Source: Actinernus sp. WN-2022
Lineage: Eukaryota > Cnidaria > Anthozoa > Actiniaria > Actinernidae
NCBI GenBank assembly: GCA_030867875.1
Contig: JAOWCC010001501.1
Coordinates: forward strand, 16,025,524 to 16,089,523
Direction: 5' to 3'
Length of the DNA: 64,000 nt
Below are positions 38,101 through 50,689 of the stretch, piece after piece; within the stretch, counting starts at the first letter, position 1; the number at the start of each line of letters is the position of its first letter. The notes beneath the pieces are model-generated. The model was not told the origin of the DNA, searched no databases, and was given only the letters and a program-made list of their open reading frames with translations. The translations under genes and the position numbers were made by a program.

Positions 38101-39420
38101 TTCGCGTGATGTTTCGACAGAAGAATCCACCGTCCAGACCGTCTATTTACTCGAAGCACAGCTTACGACTGGTTTAAAATTCATGCAGCCTAAATCCCGC
38201 CGACCAGCTTGGTGTTGTAACGCTTCATTAGCACTGTATTGTGTAGTCTGTTGTGTCGTCACGCAACGCTTGGGAGAAGCGTTGCGTGACGACACATCAA
38301 TGTACCGATCAAATTGCAGCATCAACATCCCCTCCCGGGCAACCCCTGGGCATTTGACTTGTTTTCTGGATCCGCAAAATGTACTTTGTTTTATTTTTGA
38401 CTTGGGACAAGAGCCCATTCTGGCTTGAGAGGTATAACAAAACACTTCAGGGCTGTCACCCTCAGGAAGCAGTGGGTTTTGTTTCCCCTCGACTCCACCA
38501 GTCTACGGGGAACTGTACCAAAACGGCTGGGTACAACTTTTTTTATGTAGGGGGTATGTAGGGACAGTTATTGGTGAAGGAAAACATCGGTGGTGGAAAG
38601 GTTTGACTGATAGGACTGATAGCCTTCCTTCATTTTCGCTCACGAGTCAATGTATGGGATACTGAAGAACAACATATATATTAAATACAATTCTCGCTTT
38701 TCTAGGAGGGGGACATTGGAGGGCTCTCAATAACGCAACACCGCAAAAAAAACACCGAAAACACCGAATGTCACGTTGACAAAATACCGACATCGCAATG
38801 ACGCAATATTTGTTTTAGAGTCCCGTGATTTACATGGATTTGACTTTGAAAATAACCACAACACCGTAAACATATCGTTGCACCGAACATCGCAGGTTTG
38901 AAAACACAAACAACGCACATGCAGTATTTGAGATCACCACAATATGGGATTTAATTTACCGAAATACCGCACTAAAAACTGACCCACACCACAACACCGC
39001 AAACCCCAATGTCCCCCTCCTCGAGTAATTAAGCGGTACTTAGCGAGAGTGGTTACTCTATTAACTATAATAATAATAATAGTCTTTATTGATAATCAAG
39101 AAAACAAATTCCAAACAACAGACGTGTTTGGATTACAAATGGCTGAATAAACATCTATTTAGATGAAGAATATATGGTTGCACTTAAACCACAACTTACT
39201 TTATGTAATAGCATGGCATGAAGGAAATTAGTGATTAAATTTCCTTGAGGTTTAGGGGAAATTTAATCACTAATTTCCCGAAATGTCAGTCGATACATTA
39301 TTACCGAGGAACCGAACTATCTCTACGAAGTTTTGCATATCTGTTCTCTCTGCATGAACTACCAGACGTCGCGGTTGATTACTTTCGAAATTATGCTTGA
39401 ATGAATTATCCTGGTTGGTT
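38101..39420. repeat. Segmental duplication copy B (5' flank of oxidase gene)
   Basis: It begins just upstream of the oxidase ATG and holds its likely promoter. It matches copy A except for about 540 bp of extra DNA at 38750-39290. That insert contains an ACACCGCAAAAA-rich degenerate repeat and a hairpin around 39228-39288. Confidence 0.85.
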
Positions 39421-39639
39421 CTGGGGACATGTTGTTTTTGAGAAGAATAACACTAAAATACAATGTAATTTGTGGTCGACGTACTAAATCTTTAAGGAGT
39501 ATTCGTTGGAGTTTAATAACGAGGTTTGAGTACAAGGAACCCACGCATAGTTTATGTGCATTATTATCCATTCCTTGTAGTATATTATTGTGTGATTCTT
39601 TACTGAGGTCCCGCCGGGCTCGGGGTTTTCTGGTCAAAA

Positions 39640-40790
39640 TTCGGCTTGTTCGAGAACCCGAAAACTTTAATAATAATGATCGAGTCTTTCACTCCATACT
39701 CGTCGCGGGTGTTGCCTTTAATTTGTCGACTTTCAAAAACTCTCACAAAGTCCTAATTCACAAGCTCGATCATAATTTTTGCATTAACGGATTCTGCTTG
39801 ATTGGCTTGAGAGATCATTTTAGTGAGAGCCGACTGAACAGTTCACCGTTATTAACGGAGAATCGTCCGAGTACGCCAACGTAACGTATGGAGTTCCGCA
39901 TAAGTCTGTGCTGGGGCCGACACTTTTCACTCTACACAAGCGACTTACCTGAGGCAGTGGTCTCCGGATCTCTTTATATGTATGCTGATGATACGACCAT
40001 CTATTGTGTAGGCGAGTCGGTGGACTCCATCACTAATATATCAACAATTAAGGCGCTAAAGGAGCTCGTGGATTAGAGTTTGAAAAATTACCTCATCCCA
40101 AAAAGTGCGAAGCCATGATCTTACATCGAGGCAGCTTCATCGGCCCGCTTAACGCCCTGTCTCTTAAGAACCACAATATAAAATGGGTGACCCACTCAAG
40201 GTTGCTAGGATCCGTCATATACTAGAGGTTAAGAAATGACTTGCTAATCATGAGTTAAATGTGTTAAAACGTAGCCGGTTTCAACCGCGCCATATACGCT
40301 TTTGGATTTGTGTTCTAAGATAATTTTACCTTCCGTAATATATGCATTGCCGATCTGGGGTAGTTTTACCAATAAGGATGGCTTTCATGCCTTAGAATCG
40401 TTACATTGTAGAGCTGCTAGGCTAATATACGGCCTTACGTCAATGTAGAAAGTAAGCCATACTGCAGGCCCTGTATAATTTAGATTTTGGTGCTGAATCA
40501 CCGCAAACTGCGCCTCACAATAACGATAATTTTATATATTACTGAATTGTTAATTTTAAATATAGATGCTTAATATCAATGATATGGACACAGCAGATTT
40601 TGACTTTTACTTCAGTCTATAGTAATAGTTTTAACAATATTATATATAGTTGGCATTTAATGTGAAATTTGTATGTAGTTAATTAGTTTGTTTTAGTATT
40701 ATACACGACCTCACAAGTGGTTACGCTTTAATCTTTTATCATGTTTTTAAAAATAAAAGTTATTGTATTGTATTGTATTCACAAAGATTT
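39640..40790 (+). mobile_element. Old LINE remnant
   Basis: Broken frames include TLYTSDLPEAVVSGSLYMYA followed by DDTTIYCV, an RT active-site block. It ends with TATTGTATTGTATTG repeats near 40780. Many stops; inactive. Confidence 0.75.
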
Positions 40791-41469
40791 TGCAACAGGT
40801 ATCTCCCGGAGCTCCTGGTATCTCAACAATCTGATTCTGCACTTTTATAAATTGTCAGTTCTGCATATTTGCGAGCGGGCTATAAAAAAAGGTGGAAAAC
40901 GAGAATCCATAACTTACGGCACGGACCGAGCAAACGAGGTTAATAAGATGTTTATTATGAACTTCTTCATTTTCTTTGAGACCGGAAGTGGGAGGAAGGT
41001 CCGTACATAGAAGTTATGGACCGCAAATTGATCAATCGAGGAAACAAATACTCTTGGTACCGAGCTTGATATCATGTCTCCAGCAGTTTGGCAGACTCTT
41101 TACTTTCCTTGCGAATGAACTATGTTGACTGCAAATACCGTATTCATAGTCGAATCACAGCAAAGAAATGGTAATCGCCAGCGTTTTTTTGTTGCCGTTG
41201 GCGTGTGTGGAAAAAATACCACTGACACATGCCAATGGTAAAAAAAGTCGCCGCCTAAGAATGAACTGCTTTAGAAGGACCCAAATCGCAAAAATGCATC
41301 CAGACAACTTTATTAAGTATCAATCTTTTATTTCTGAAGCTTTGTTTTGTAGTTATCGGGAAAGAGAATTTATATGAACTCTTCTGAGAGTTATGTAGCA
41401 AAAAGAAACACCACAGGTAACCCGAAAGAAAACTCCCTAGTCTGGGAGCCACTGTGACTGCGGACAATA

Positions 41470-42243
41470 TTATGACATCAAGCATCTACCAGTGTTTAGA
41501 TAACTCTTCCTGAATTTCGGCTCCTTTACATTTACAGGTTTCAGTTCTACTGTATCCCATGTAATTCCACCACACCAATAATCAATTCTGCCATGTATTT
41601 CCACGTCAACTTTGCACAAAACATCAACACTGAATTCTCCCATATCAGCAACAAACCAGCGATTTGTTCCATGTCGTCTTTCCGCTCTCCTAAACCGCTC
41701 ATCGCCCCAGTCTGAACACACTTCAGTTCCGCATCCCTCTTTCGGTTTCGCTCGAAATTCAATACGATTGCAACTGACGTAAACATCTTCCAGTTTCATT
41801 CGCCACAGCAGCCGGTATTTCCCTGGTAAAACGCCGATGAAACTGTCGTTCAGTTGTAGCCAACATACGGTGTTTAGTCGTACGACTTCGCCACATTTGC
41901 TTTCTGTGTCGGGAACTCTTTCAAGATAATGGCCATTCAAATGAATAATGTGACTGAACTTCGAAACATATTTTCTGTTGGCGGCTAATTTGAAGTAAAG
42001 GTCCTTAAAATCTTGTGTTTGGGAAGAGTCGCCATTGAATCGTTCAATCGTATCAGCTCCAAATCGTTTTCTCACCAAACGCTTCCAAATCGTGTTCTTC
42101 TTTGCAATTTCATACCAAAATTTGCACGTGTATCCAAGGTTGATCAAGTCGTGGCCGTGCAGACGGCTAGCAATCTCCATTGCAACTAAGGCTGGAAGAA
42201 CTTCGGGAAGGAAAAAGCGGTATTCATCCATCGCGGTAGACAT
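41470..42243 (-). CDS. F-box protein with PP2-like domain, intronless
   Basis: 257 aa from MSTAMDEYRFF; the frame opens 30 codons earlier, but that extension looks unlike protein. Residues about 10-60 form an F-box (LPALVAMEIASRLHGHDLI, then LGYTCKFWYEIAKKNTIWK), which in this family binds Skp1 in SCF ubiquitin ligases. The C-terminal part (YRLLWRMKLEDVYVSC to IDYWCGGITWDTVELKPV) resembles the phloem-protein-2-like substrate domain. Inferred: a substrate adaptor of a ubiquitin ligase; the target is unknown. It stands alone between the oxidase gene and the next minus-strand gene. Being intronless, it may be a retrocopy, but the frame is intact and I saw no clear poly-A tail. Confidence 0.8.
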   Translation of the reverse strand: MSTAMDEYRFFLPEVLPALVAMEIASRLHGHDLINLGYTCKFWYEIAKKNTIWKRLVRKRFGADTIERFNGDSSQTQDFKDLYFKLAANRKYVSKFSHIIHLNGHYLERVPDTESKCGEVVRLNTVCWLQLNDSFIGVLPGKYRLLWRMKLEDVYVSCNRIEFRAKPKEGCGTEVCSDWGDERFRRAERRHGTNRWFVADMGEFSVDVLCKVDVEIHGRIDYWCGGITWDTVELKPVNVKEPKFRKSYLNTGRCLMS

Positions 42244-42390
42244 TTTCACGAACTGAAATATTGCAAGCAAGCTATTTCGATTTAACCCAGTGGAGTGCCC
42301 CCCGGACTGCCAGACCATAAATAATGAATGCACGTTAACTCATTTTCTGTATACAAATTAAAAAAAAATGTTTCTATGAGAGCAAGCGAC

Positions 42391-43530
42391 TACGGTGGCT
42401 TGTTAGGGCCATTAAAAAAACGATTATATTTTTCTCAAATCCCGAGTTATTTTTGGAAAAAAAAAAATTTAGGGGAAAAAATATTTTTTTTTGCCAAAGT
42501 TATTAATCCCGAGTTGCTTAATCCCGAGTTCCTAATCCCGAGTTCCAAATTCCGAGTTCTTAATCCCGAGTTCCAAATCCCGAGTTCCAAATCCCGAGTT
42601 GCTAATCCCGAGTTGCTAATCCCGAGTTCTTACTGATCCCGAGTTGCTAATCCCGAGTTGCTAATCCCGAGTTCCAAATCCCGAGTTCCAAATCCCGAGT
42701 TCTTAATCCCGAGTTCTTAATCCCGAGTTGCTAATCCCGAGTTCCAAATCCCGAGTTCCTAATTCCGAGGCCGAGCTCTTCGTCCATTCTTCTTACCACG
42801 TGTAGTGAGAATGGCGGCCGATCGATCAGATGCAAATATTGCCAGTTTTAACGACAATATTAATATATTACCTCCTCAGTTCCTGGTAATGGCGCCATAT
42901 CAATTTTTTTAAGGGATCCATAGGGGAAAACTGCCGCCAGCTAATGAAGTAGATGATGCCCATGACGGGGTATCCCATATTTTTTGGGACCGCCGCCGAT
43001 GACAGCGTTGTAATTATCGGCAAAGTCGTTACGTTCAGTTCAGCATGAAGGATTATTCTTAAAGGATATGATGGGCTTCAGTCTTCGTTCAAACCTAATC
43101 CAGCGCGCCGAGTCTTCAAGCTCTAAGAAAGCAAAAATTCAAATATGTTTATTTGAACTCGGGATTAGCAACTCGGGATTAGCAACTCGGGATTAGCAAC
43201 TCGGGATTAGCAACTCGGGATTAAGAACTCGGGATTAGCAACTCGGGATTAGCAACTCGGGATTAGCAACTCGGGATTAGCAACTCGGGATTAGCAACTC
43301 GGGATTAGCAACTCGGGATTTGGAACTCGGGATTAGCAACTCGGGATTAGCAACTCGGGATTTGGAACTCGGGATTTGGAACTCGGGATTAGCAACTCGG
43401 GATTAATAACTTTTTCTTATTTTTTTGCGAAATTTTTTTTTTTCCCCCCAATTTTTTTTTTTGTTCAAAAATAAGTCGGGATTTCAGAAAAATATAATCG
43501 TTTTTTGAATGGCCCTAACAAGCCACCGTA
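42391..43530. mobile_element. Foldback element of inverted 14-bp unit arrays with 6-bp target duplication
   Basis: Ends TACGGTGGCTTGTTAGGGCC and its exact complement; AGCGAC flanks both sides (42385-42390 and 43531-43536). The left part has about 20 units of TCCCGAGTTGCTAA or variants (TTCCAAA, TTCTTAA); the right part has about 20 units in opposite orientation. A 380-bp unique centre separates them. No coding capacity. The superfamily is not clear to me. Confidence 0.85.
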
Positions 43531-43878
43531 AGCGACGGCCACCTAACCCAGTCAAATAGAAACGAAATAAATAAAATAAACGGAATTAATATAGCCTGCT
43601 TACGTATACAGGGCTCGGGTTAGCTTCGGGTCGGGTTACCTGTGGGCCGAGCTCGGCTCCAGATCTCACTCGGCCCACAGGTAACCCAAACCCGACCAGA
43701 AAACTAACATTTCCGAAAAAAACGGAGCCTGTTTTAGCCTCATCCGCAGCAACTCTAATTTTCGAAGAAATCAGATTAAAAAAATCATGAAATATCCCTC
43801 TTTTCTTCACCTGCCACAGGATGCCCATAATCTGATTTCTTCAAAAAATAGAGATTGCCTGCGGAGGAGGCTATGTAA

Positions 43879-44165
43879 GGGTTTGTGCATGAAAATAGAA
43901 GATATGTATGTTTACAAAAAAAATCCTTTCAAATTGCCGTACAATGTATAAATAAACATACCTTTTTGCTTCCATGTTGTTTCCTTTGTGTTTTTTCTTC
44001 TCTTGGAACGATTTGATGAAAAACACGCTAAAATAGTTCCAAGAGAAGAAAAACCACAAAGGAAACAACATGGAAGCGAAAAGGAATGTCTATTTATACA
44101 TTGTACAGGCAATTTGAAAGGATTAAAAATAACCCCACGTCTCTTCTATTTTCATGCACAAACCC
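43879..44165. repeat. Long hairpin (snapback repeat)
   Basis: GGGTTTGTGCATGAAAATAG at the left pairs with its complement at the right end, and most of the 287 bp pairs around a centre near 44022. MITE-like. Confidence 0.8.
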
Positions 44166-44960
44166 ATAGATTGGGCTGCCTGTGATTTGTCGTTTGAAGG
44201 CGAGGATATTTACGATAAACACAGTAAATAAATACTATTTACTTCGGGACTTCAGAAATCAAGTGATATAGAGCTGGTTGGAGAATTATCGATACGGGAA
44301 GAGAACAAGTTGGTATTTTGAGCGCGAAAGTTCGTCTTGCACGCCTTCAAACTTCGAAAGGTTGATGACGAATCACGTTTACGTTTGACACCCAATTGCC
44401 CTATATCATGATGACGTCACGGCTTGTTTATGAGGGGGACAGAATCGGCCTGAACAATAGAATTTTGAACTAAATCTGCTCTGCTGAGGAAAATTTAACT
44501 TCCAATTGTCTGGTTTCCAGATATCAGCTGTATCAATGTTTATCCCACAATATTTACCGTATTTGGTGGCTGTTACCGCTATTCTACGTTCTACAAAATG
44601 CATTTGATTACGATTTCCTTTGTGTTGTTGCTGTTTTGTCCCCCTCCCGCGACCGTGATCCTTAGCGTTTAAACAATAGATTGTTTTGATTTGACGGCAT
44701 AATGATATATGTCAATTAGAACATGTTTTCGTCTCGTGTTCACGCCAAACGACAGTAGTAAATCTACCCGCTGTTACGTCGTCACGCTTTGTCAATCAAT
44801 AATAAAACGTCGGGAGTCGGAGGATTTGAATATGAAATCTGAGCCGCCAAGGTATAAAATATTTAAAGTCGTGCACTGCCACAACTCCAAAAGGATAAAC
44901 TTCCTCGTGAACGAAGATAACGATCTTCTTCTCCTGGAGAAAATATGAGACAATTTTGAT

Positions 44961-45260
44961 TGGTTTAATCATAGTTAATAGAGTGGAATGGTTATGAAAC
45001 CCAGCGACCTTCTTTGTTATATGTCTTTGTTTGCTTTTTTCAACCACTACCCTGCACAAAACACAATAGAAATTCCAATGTGTTAATCAATCAGCCAATA
45101 GAAACGTGTGAGTTCAGTCGTTCAGGGGACGCTAATGAACTGTGACCCTGCACAATCTTTTGTCTTGTCCCCTTCCAACATAAATCGCAGCGCCTTTGTT
45201 AGCCCCTTTGAAGTTTGCCGGGTTTCATAACCATTCCACTCTATTAACTATGGTTTAATC
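44961..45260. mobile_element. MITE with ATAGTTAATAGAGTGG ends (copy 2, well kept)
   Basis: About 40-bp inverted ends (GGTTTAATCATAGTTAATAG and complement), 300 bp in total. Confidence 0.85.
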
Positions 45261-45313
45261 CAAGAGGTTGCGTACCAGAATAGCTGAAGATGGTCAATTG
45301 ATCGCAATGTACT

Positions 45314-45566
45314 AGAGCGGTTTTCAATTTAGTGTAGTAAAACCGAACGCAAACTACCCACAGCCAGCCAATCATAGGAGCGAGTAATCACAAGTAACTC
45401 ATAAATGGCTTCCCTGTGAGCCAATGACAAACCAAAGCAAAACCAAATCCAATTTGCGTTTGGTTTTACTTTGCATTCTGATTGGTTGGTTTACTTTCTC
45501 AGCCAATAGGAGAGCTTAGTAAACGCAAAACCAAAACACTTCCGACACTCAATTGAAATCCGCTCT
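45314..45566. mobile_element. MITE with AGAGCGGTTTTCAATT ends
   Basis: Ends AGAGCGGTTTTCAATTTAGT and GAAATCCGCTCT; repeated AACCAAACGC-type segments face each other inside. Confidence 0.8.
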
Positions 45567-45569
45567 ATG

Positions 45570-47465
45570 TGCAAAGACGAAAACAATAACTGATTATTAT
45601 AAGACACAGGGATCAGACACGGACTCGCCGCATACGAAGTTCGTTATTGGCTCGTTGAGTAAGTACTTGCTCCTGTAACTATAGTTGGCTCTGTAATATT
45701 GGTTTTACGACACTCAATCGTAGACCGGCCGGCGTCTACAAACCAAAGTAAGTTTGGAATACTGAACAAAGGAACCGTGTTCAGACTCTGGAATTACCCA
45801 AATACTACCCCTAATAGAAAAGACCTCAAACGTATCAAATATCCAACCTTTAATATCAACAAACCATTAAAATTACAAGAGTGGCAAAAAAAATATTCAA
45901 TTTCAGTCATGACTTCTCAAAGCCTAGCCGATTTGTACAAAAAAGCTGCTTCAAATTGTGATTTGGCTATTAAAAATGCAGTATTATAAAATTGTACGAA
46001 TGTTATTTCTCAGGCTTTAATGTGTAAGCTATCTAAATAAAAATTGATATCGCTATTATTCTACCTCTGAAGCAAGTTTCAAAAGAAGCCAGATGACTTT
46101 ATTCGATTCATTAAAGTAATACTGCTATTATAAAGTAAGAGTTTGGGGCAAGCGCTCTGACTACAACGTCAGCTGCAACTTGCTTCCCACCACTGTTAGC
46201 AGACCATAATAAACTGGTAGTCGATAAATCAGAGCTCAATATCTAGGGCGCATGCGCGAGCTGACGCGAGAATTTTTGCCGTAAACGTCAGTATCACGTG
46301 TTTGTGACTAGTAAATTGTATCCCAATGTTCAAAACTTTTTCAAGCTTCCCAAGTGCGAACAGTCCCCAAGCAGTAGAAACCACATTATTTATTAAAAGC
46401 CAAAAGTGCTTTTCAAAAGTAAGAGAGCTTTCTGTAAAATCCCAACCTACTCACCTCCTCCCACAAAAACACAGAACACAGAAATGCGTAAATTAACATG
46501 TAAAATTAAACTTGTGAGCGGTAAAACCTAACAGAACAATATCTCTTAGGCTGCAAAACATGTTGTTTTTGCTCCATGACATTCCTTTCAACCTCTAAAT
46601 TTAGTTTGATGTAAAATTGTTTTTGCCTTTTGACTTAAAGGGCCTATGTCACTGATCGAATTGAACCTACTGTACAAAATGCAAGTTTCTTTAAAACAAA
46701 ACTACAAAAATAATATCCTGAGATAGAAGAGAGATATCATGTGAATGTTCTGGTGTGCTTTTCAAACTTTTTCGATGGAGGTGACAAAAGCTTATGTGAA
46801 CCGATTTCAACGAGATCTAAATTTCTTTTAAAAGTAGTATTTTTCATCCACTCGAATCTTTGCCTTTGTAAATAATTTTGCGGTCACTTTTGTTTAGAAT
46901 TTGAAAACAAAAGCGATTTTAAAGCAATTTACGTCACGGGCCTAATTTACATGTTTTGACATCGCGAAATTTGAACCATAAATGTCACTACATTCGTCAG
47001 AACTTCCCGGGCTAAAAAGGGGATAAAATTAAGTTCTGACAAGGAGGAAATTATTTTGTCACCTTGGTTGAAGGAAATTTGGCAAATTGGGAACAAAATA
47101 ATTTATTTCATAGGCACTTTAAGTACTCTGTTTGTTTTCCTTTGTTTTAGGAACCAGAAGGCAGATGCACTTGGCATAGTCTCTAGTCAGTGGACACCAT
47201 ATCACAATTACAGACCCACGCTCAAGTACTGATTACAGCCATGGTTAGTAACAACACAGCATGGTATCAAAATATCCTTGTCTTTGACGTCACTACAATC
47301 TATTCGTTATCAAAACGCACTAAGTGCAGATCATAAAACTGAAATAAAAATAGTCAACAAGACATCAATGTTAAGTTTGTGACGTTAATGTATCTGCCTT
47401 TAAAAATACTCTACACGCATCATTTCTCAATTACCACAGAATAGTCTTGAAAGAAAACCAAGCCT
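45570..47465. other. Intergenic stretch without recognised gene
   Basis: A 96-codon plus-strand frame (45699-45989) has protein-like composition but no motif, and its edges look like neither splice sites nor a promoter; it may be a transposase scrap. The rest shows no clear repeat or exon. Confidence 0.45.
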
Positions 47466-47469
47466 TAGC

Positions 47470-47745
47470 AGCCTCGCATCGAGGCTGGAGTTGACCCTGA
47501 TACCAACCTTCTTTCTATGAATATGGATAGTTCTGATTATCATGCTAACTAGATACAAGCCATGAAGGATGGAGTTGACGATACACTGATACAAACCCTC
47601 TTTCTATGAATATGGATAGTTTTGATTATCATGCTAACTAGATACAAGCCATGGAGGCTGGTGTTGACAATGTACTGATACAAACTCTCTTTCTCTGAAT
47701 ATGAATAGATTTTGATTATCATGCTCTCCAGCCTCGACGTCACCA
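47470..47745. repeat. Tandem repeat, about 95-bp unit
   Basis: Three units with TCTTTCTATGAATATGGATA and GATTATCATGCTAACTAGAT. Confidence 0.88.
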
Positions 47746-48256
47746 AAGGCTTGGTTACGTTACAAAATGCCGGGCGGTCAAGAACTACGAGTGTGGCTTG
47801 GCAACTTTTTCAGCTGAGTGTGTTTTCGTTATCGATAACGACGAAGTGCATTGCTGATCTCTGACTTCAGTTTCTGTAGGATCAATAAATACAGTTAATA
47901 ATCGTTTGGGTACATGACTTCAAAAGAAATGATTGGGATCCGCAGACCTAACCCAGATGTCCAACAACACAGTTTACTATCGTTATAACGGACACCCTCG
48001 ATAGAGTAATACAGTACCACTTCCAGATCTGTATTCTGATTGGACCCATTATACTGTAGCTCTATTGTTTTTGTACCGCTCGTTCTTTGGGTTAGGGTGT
48101 TTTGTATTGTTGGGTTTAACAGCCAATACTATAGTTATGGCTCGTTTCGAGCGGTACTGTCTGGCTCCCTCGAGATCGTGATTTCGTGTCCGTAACAGCG
48201 AGACGAGACAAAAAAGGGCGAAGTAATAGCACTAGCTATAACAAAACCTTACTGAC

Positions 48257-48328
48257 CTTCAGGTCCTCGCGACTGTTAGATTCGATCTCATAGACGTGCG
48301 TCATTACGTCAATGGTTGATTCACTTTC
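48257..48328 (-). CDS. Next exon of the same unrecognised gene
   Basis: 24 codons between acceptor GCATTTCAG and donor GTCAGT; only one frame is open (ESESTIDVMTHVYEIESNSR). Phase 0 at both ends joins directly to the exon at 50178-50301. No further exon was identified to the left. Confidence 0.55.
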
Positions 48329-48765
48329 CTGAAATGCGGACAAAAATGCAGTTAGTTTTATTGAATAAGGGTTTTACTCACACTCGGCTCGATTTCCGCC
48401 ACCCTTCACACAGGTATCCCAAGCTCACTAGGATATTCTTAAAACAAAAATAGAATTGATCTTGAAACTTATTCATTCACTTAGTTTTCCTGTTATCCTT
48501 TATATCTGAAGGAAATTTGAAACTACTTTGCCAGAAATTGAGGGTGTTCGCGCCGGGTCGTGAGGAATAACTCGGTAGACTGTACCTGTATCGAAATCAT
48601 TCTGTAACGGGGAAACCATTTCAATGTTACTGCACGTCGTATGGTCGTAAGTCGATGCCAACATTTACCACTAAATCTGCTCTAAGTTCGACTACCAACG
48701 GTACGGCTAAGGCACGTCGAGATACGGTAGTACATTGTCCATACAGCTAATAAAAAACGTCGGTC

Positions 48766-49232
48766 AATGGGCCACTTCAGAAACGAGCAGGGGGCTGGGG
48801 CGAGGTCGGTTTCGCAAAGGCGCTTGGGATCGTTACTGGGGACAGTTAATCGCAGAATACAAAGAAACATGGAGAATATCGCAATAGTCCAGTTTCGTAG
48901 TCGAAAATTACCGCTGAATGTAATGACTACAGACGCATGTACGCAGGGTTAGCCTCATTCTGAAGTTAAACATTCATAAATACCAGCGAGAAGGTGCAAA
49001 ACGCGAAACCATAACAATACGCAGAGTTGTGAATAGCCCACCTTCTCGCTGGTATTTATGAATGTTTAACTTCAGAATGAGGCTAATCCTGCGCACATGC
49101 GTCTGTATTCATTGCATTCAGCGGTAATTTTTGAATACGAAACTGGACTATTAACTGTCCCCAGTAACGATCCCAAGCTCCTTTGCGAAACCGAACTCGC
49201 CCCAGCCCCTACTCGTTTCTAAAGTGGCCCAT
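48766..49232. mobile_element. MITE, family with 23774-24196 (copy 2, fully palindromic)
   Basis: ATGGGCCACTTCAGAAACGA pairs with its complement at the right end. Nearly the whole 467 bp folds, including GCGAGAAGGTG near the centre. Confidence 0.85.
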
Positions 49233-49619
49233 AGGCCTTTTGCAGGAAACAGTCACGTGCTTCTCGTACACGTAAACCTTTTAATATATTTAATACATAT
49301 ATGAATTAAAAAATTGTGCCCACCAACTACCACGTGATTGCATTCCTGTAAAAGGCCCATTTGACACAAGCCCAGACCGAAAGGCACTATGGGAAGGACA
49401 GCAGATGTCAATTGAAGCCCTGTCATCTGTTCTTACTTGCTTGATTTAGAATGCACAAATGTAATCGCTTTTATCATTTGCCGTTATATTAGATGACAAG
49501 ATTGGCCTTCTACCTATACTGCCTTTCGGTCTGGTCGCGTTGGCTTAAGTTAAATTCACCGCAACCTTTTCTGAAATAGCTGTATACACAAACGGCTCGG
49601 CACTGTAAGGTGACGATTG

Positions 49620-49912
49620 AGGGGAGCCGGGATGGCGCAAAGGGTAACCGCTTTAGCTCCTGTGGCCTGGGTTCGAGCCCGGTAACACGCGAGTCGAGTT
49701 TGATTGTTTGTTTTTATCTTTAAATGTTAATTAGTTTTATGTGTGTAAAAATGACAAAAAAGTGAAATAAATATTGTTAAAATACAAAAAAAAAGTGCAG
49801 TTTGTTGGTATCTCGGCGCCCATGCTTAGAGGGTTTTTCTCCGGGTTATCCGGTTTTCCTCCCTCCTCAAAAACCAACACTCTAAATTCGATCTGTGGTT
49901 TAGCTGGGTCCT
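49620..49912 (+). mobile_element. tRNA-derived SINE
   Basis: Head GAGCCGGGATGGCGCAAAGG with B-box GGTTCGAGCCC; tail GAGGGTTTTTCTCCGGGTTA. A poly-A-rich insert lies between. Family copies: 8078-8235, 22612-22781, 21355-21485 and probably 25580-25675. Confidence 0.75.
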
Positions 49913-50177
49913 GGCTTTGATCAGCCACTATGGTTGTTTCAAGTCCCGTTCAAATTCAGTGTTTGTGTTTGGCCTGAGATACAGACATGGTAACTGTACA
50001 CACTCATGCGAAACCTGCTGTATAGCGATACTTACTGCCACGTCACCCATTGTCATTAATGTGCCAACCAGAGATCCATTGGTTCCTGACACAAAGCGGC
50101 CTTTTGAAATCATGGATGGCATATTAGCATAACAATTGTAATGTTTATCAACACGAAGTATCGCTATTGATGTTTAC

Positions 50178-50301
50178 CTTGCGCTTGATGACCAGGGTAT
50201 CACTGGATATGAACGGTTCGGAAGTGACGTCATCGTAGAGGCACATCCAGTCAACCTTCCACTCTTTCCAAAACCGAGTCTGATGTAGCATGATGATTCG
50301 C
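50178..50301 (-). CDS. Exon of unrecognised minus-strand gene
   Basis: Acceptor TTCTTCAG and donor GTAAAC enclose 41 codons with protein-like content (LHQTRFWKEWKVDWMCLYDD, then FISSDTLVIKRK). It enters with one carried base and ends in phase 0. I do not recognise the family. Earlier exons would lie to the right, where the viral element now sits, so the element may be inside this gene's intron or upstream region. Confidence 0.6.
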
Positions 50302-50689
50302 CTGAAGAATAGAATGGAAAAATCATAAGAAATCACCCTGGAAAGCAACCTCTTTCCAATATGCTAATTATTTGATGTCATAGGAGGCCGATTTAGTGTT
50401 ATTTCTTTCTCCTTCTGAATGAAGCTATTTCTTATTCATACAAAATATTTGGTAAAAGTACTGCTATAAGCCCCAAATATAGCATGGATATGTAAAAAGA
50501 AAGGTCATTTATCTCTGTCAGCACGTGTATAATAAATGAAGCCACCGATGACATCACATAATTAGTATATTCATGACATATTTTACAATTCACTTATTCA
50601 CTTGGTGTAGAACCGATATTAATGATAAAAGAAATTGGGCTGAAAGGCAATTTAAATAAATATTGTCTTATTGTTCTAGAGTGGCAACT

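Noticed and set aside
45925..45950. TTTGTACAAAAAAGC, identical to the core of a lambda-type cloning att site
   Set aside because: Only 15 AT-rich bases match, with no vector sequence around it; a chance match is more likely than contamination.
50036..50100. Possible exon between the two exons of the unknown gene (GTNGSLVGTLMTMGDVA, good GTAAGT donor)
   Set aside because: The open frame needs a one-base carry, while the exon before it ends in phase 0, and the acceptor is poor. The flanking exons join without it.
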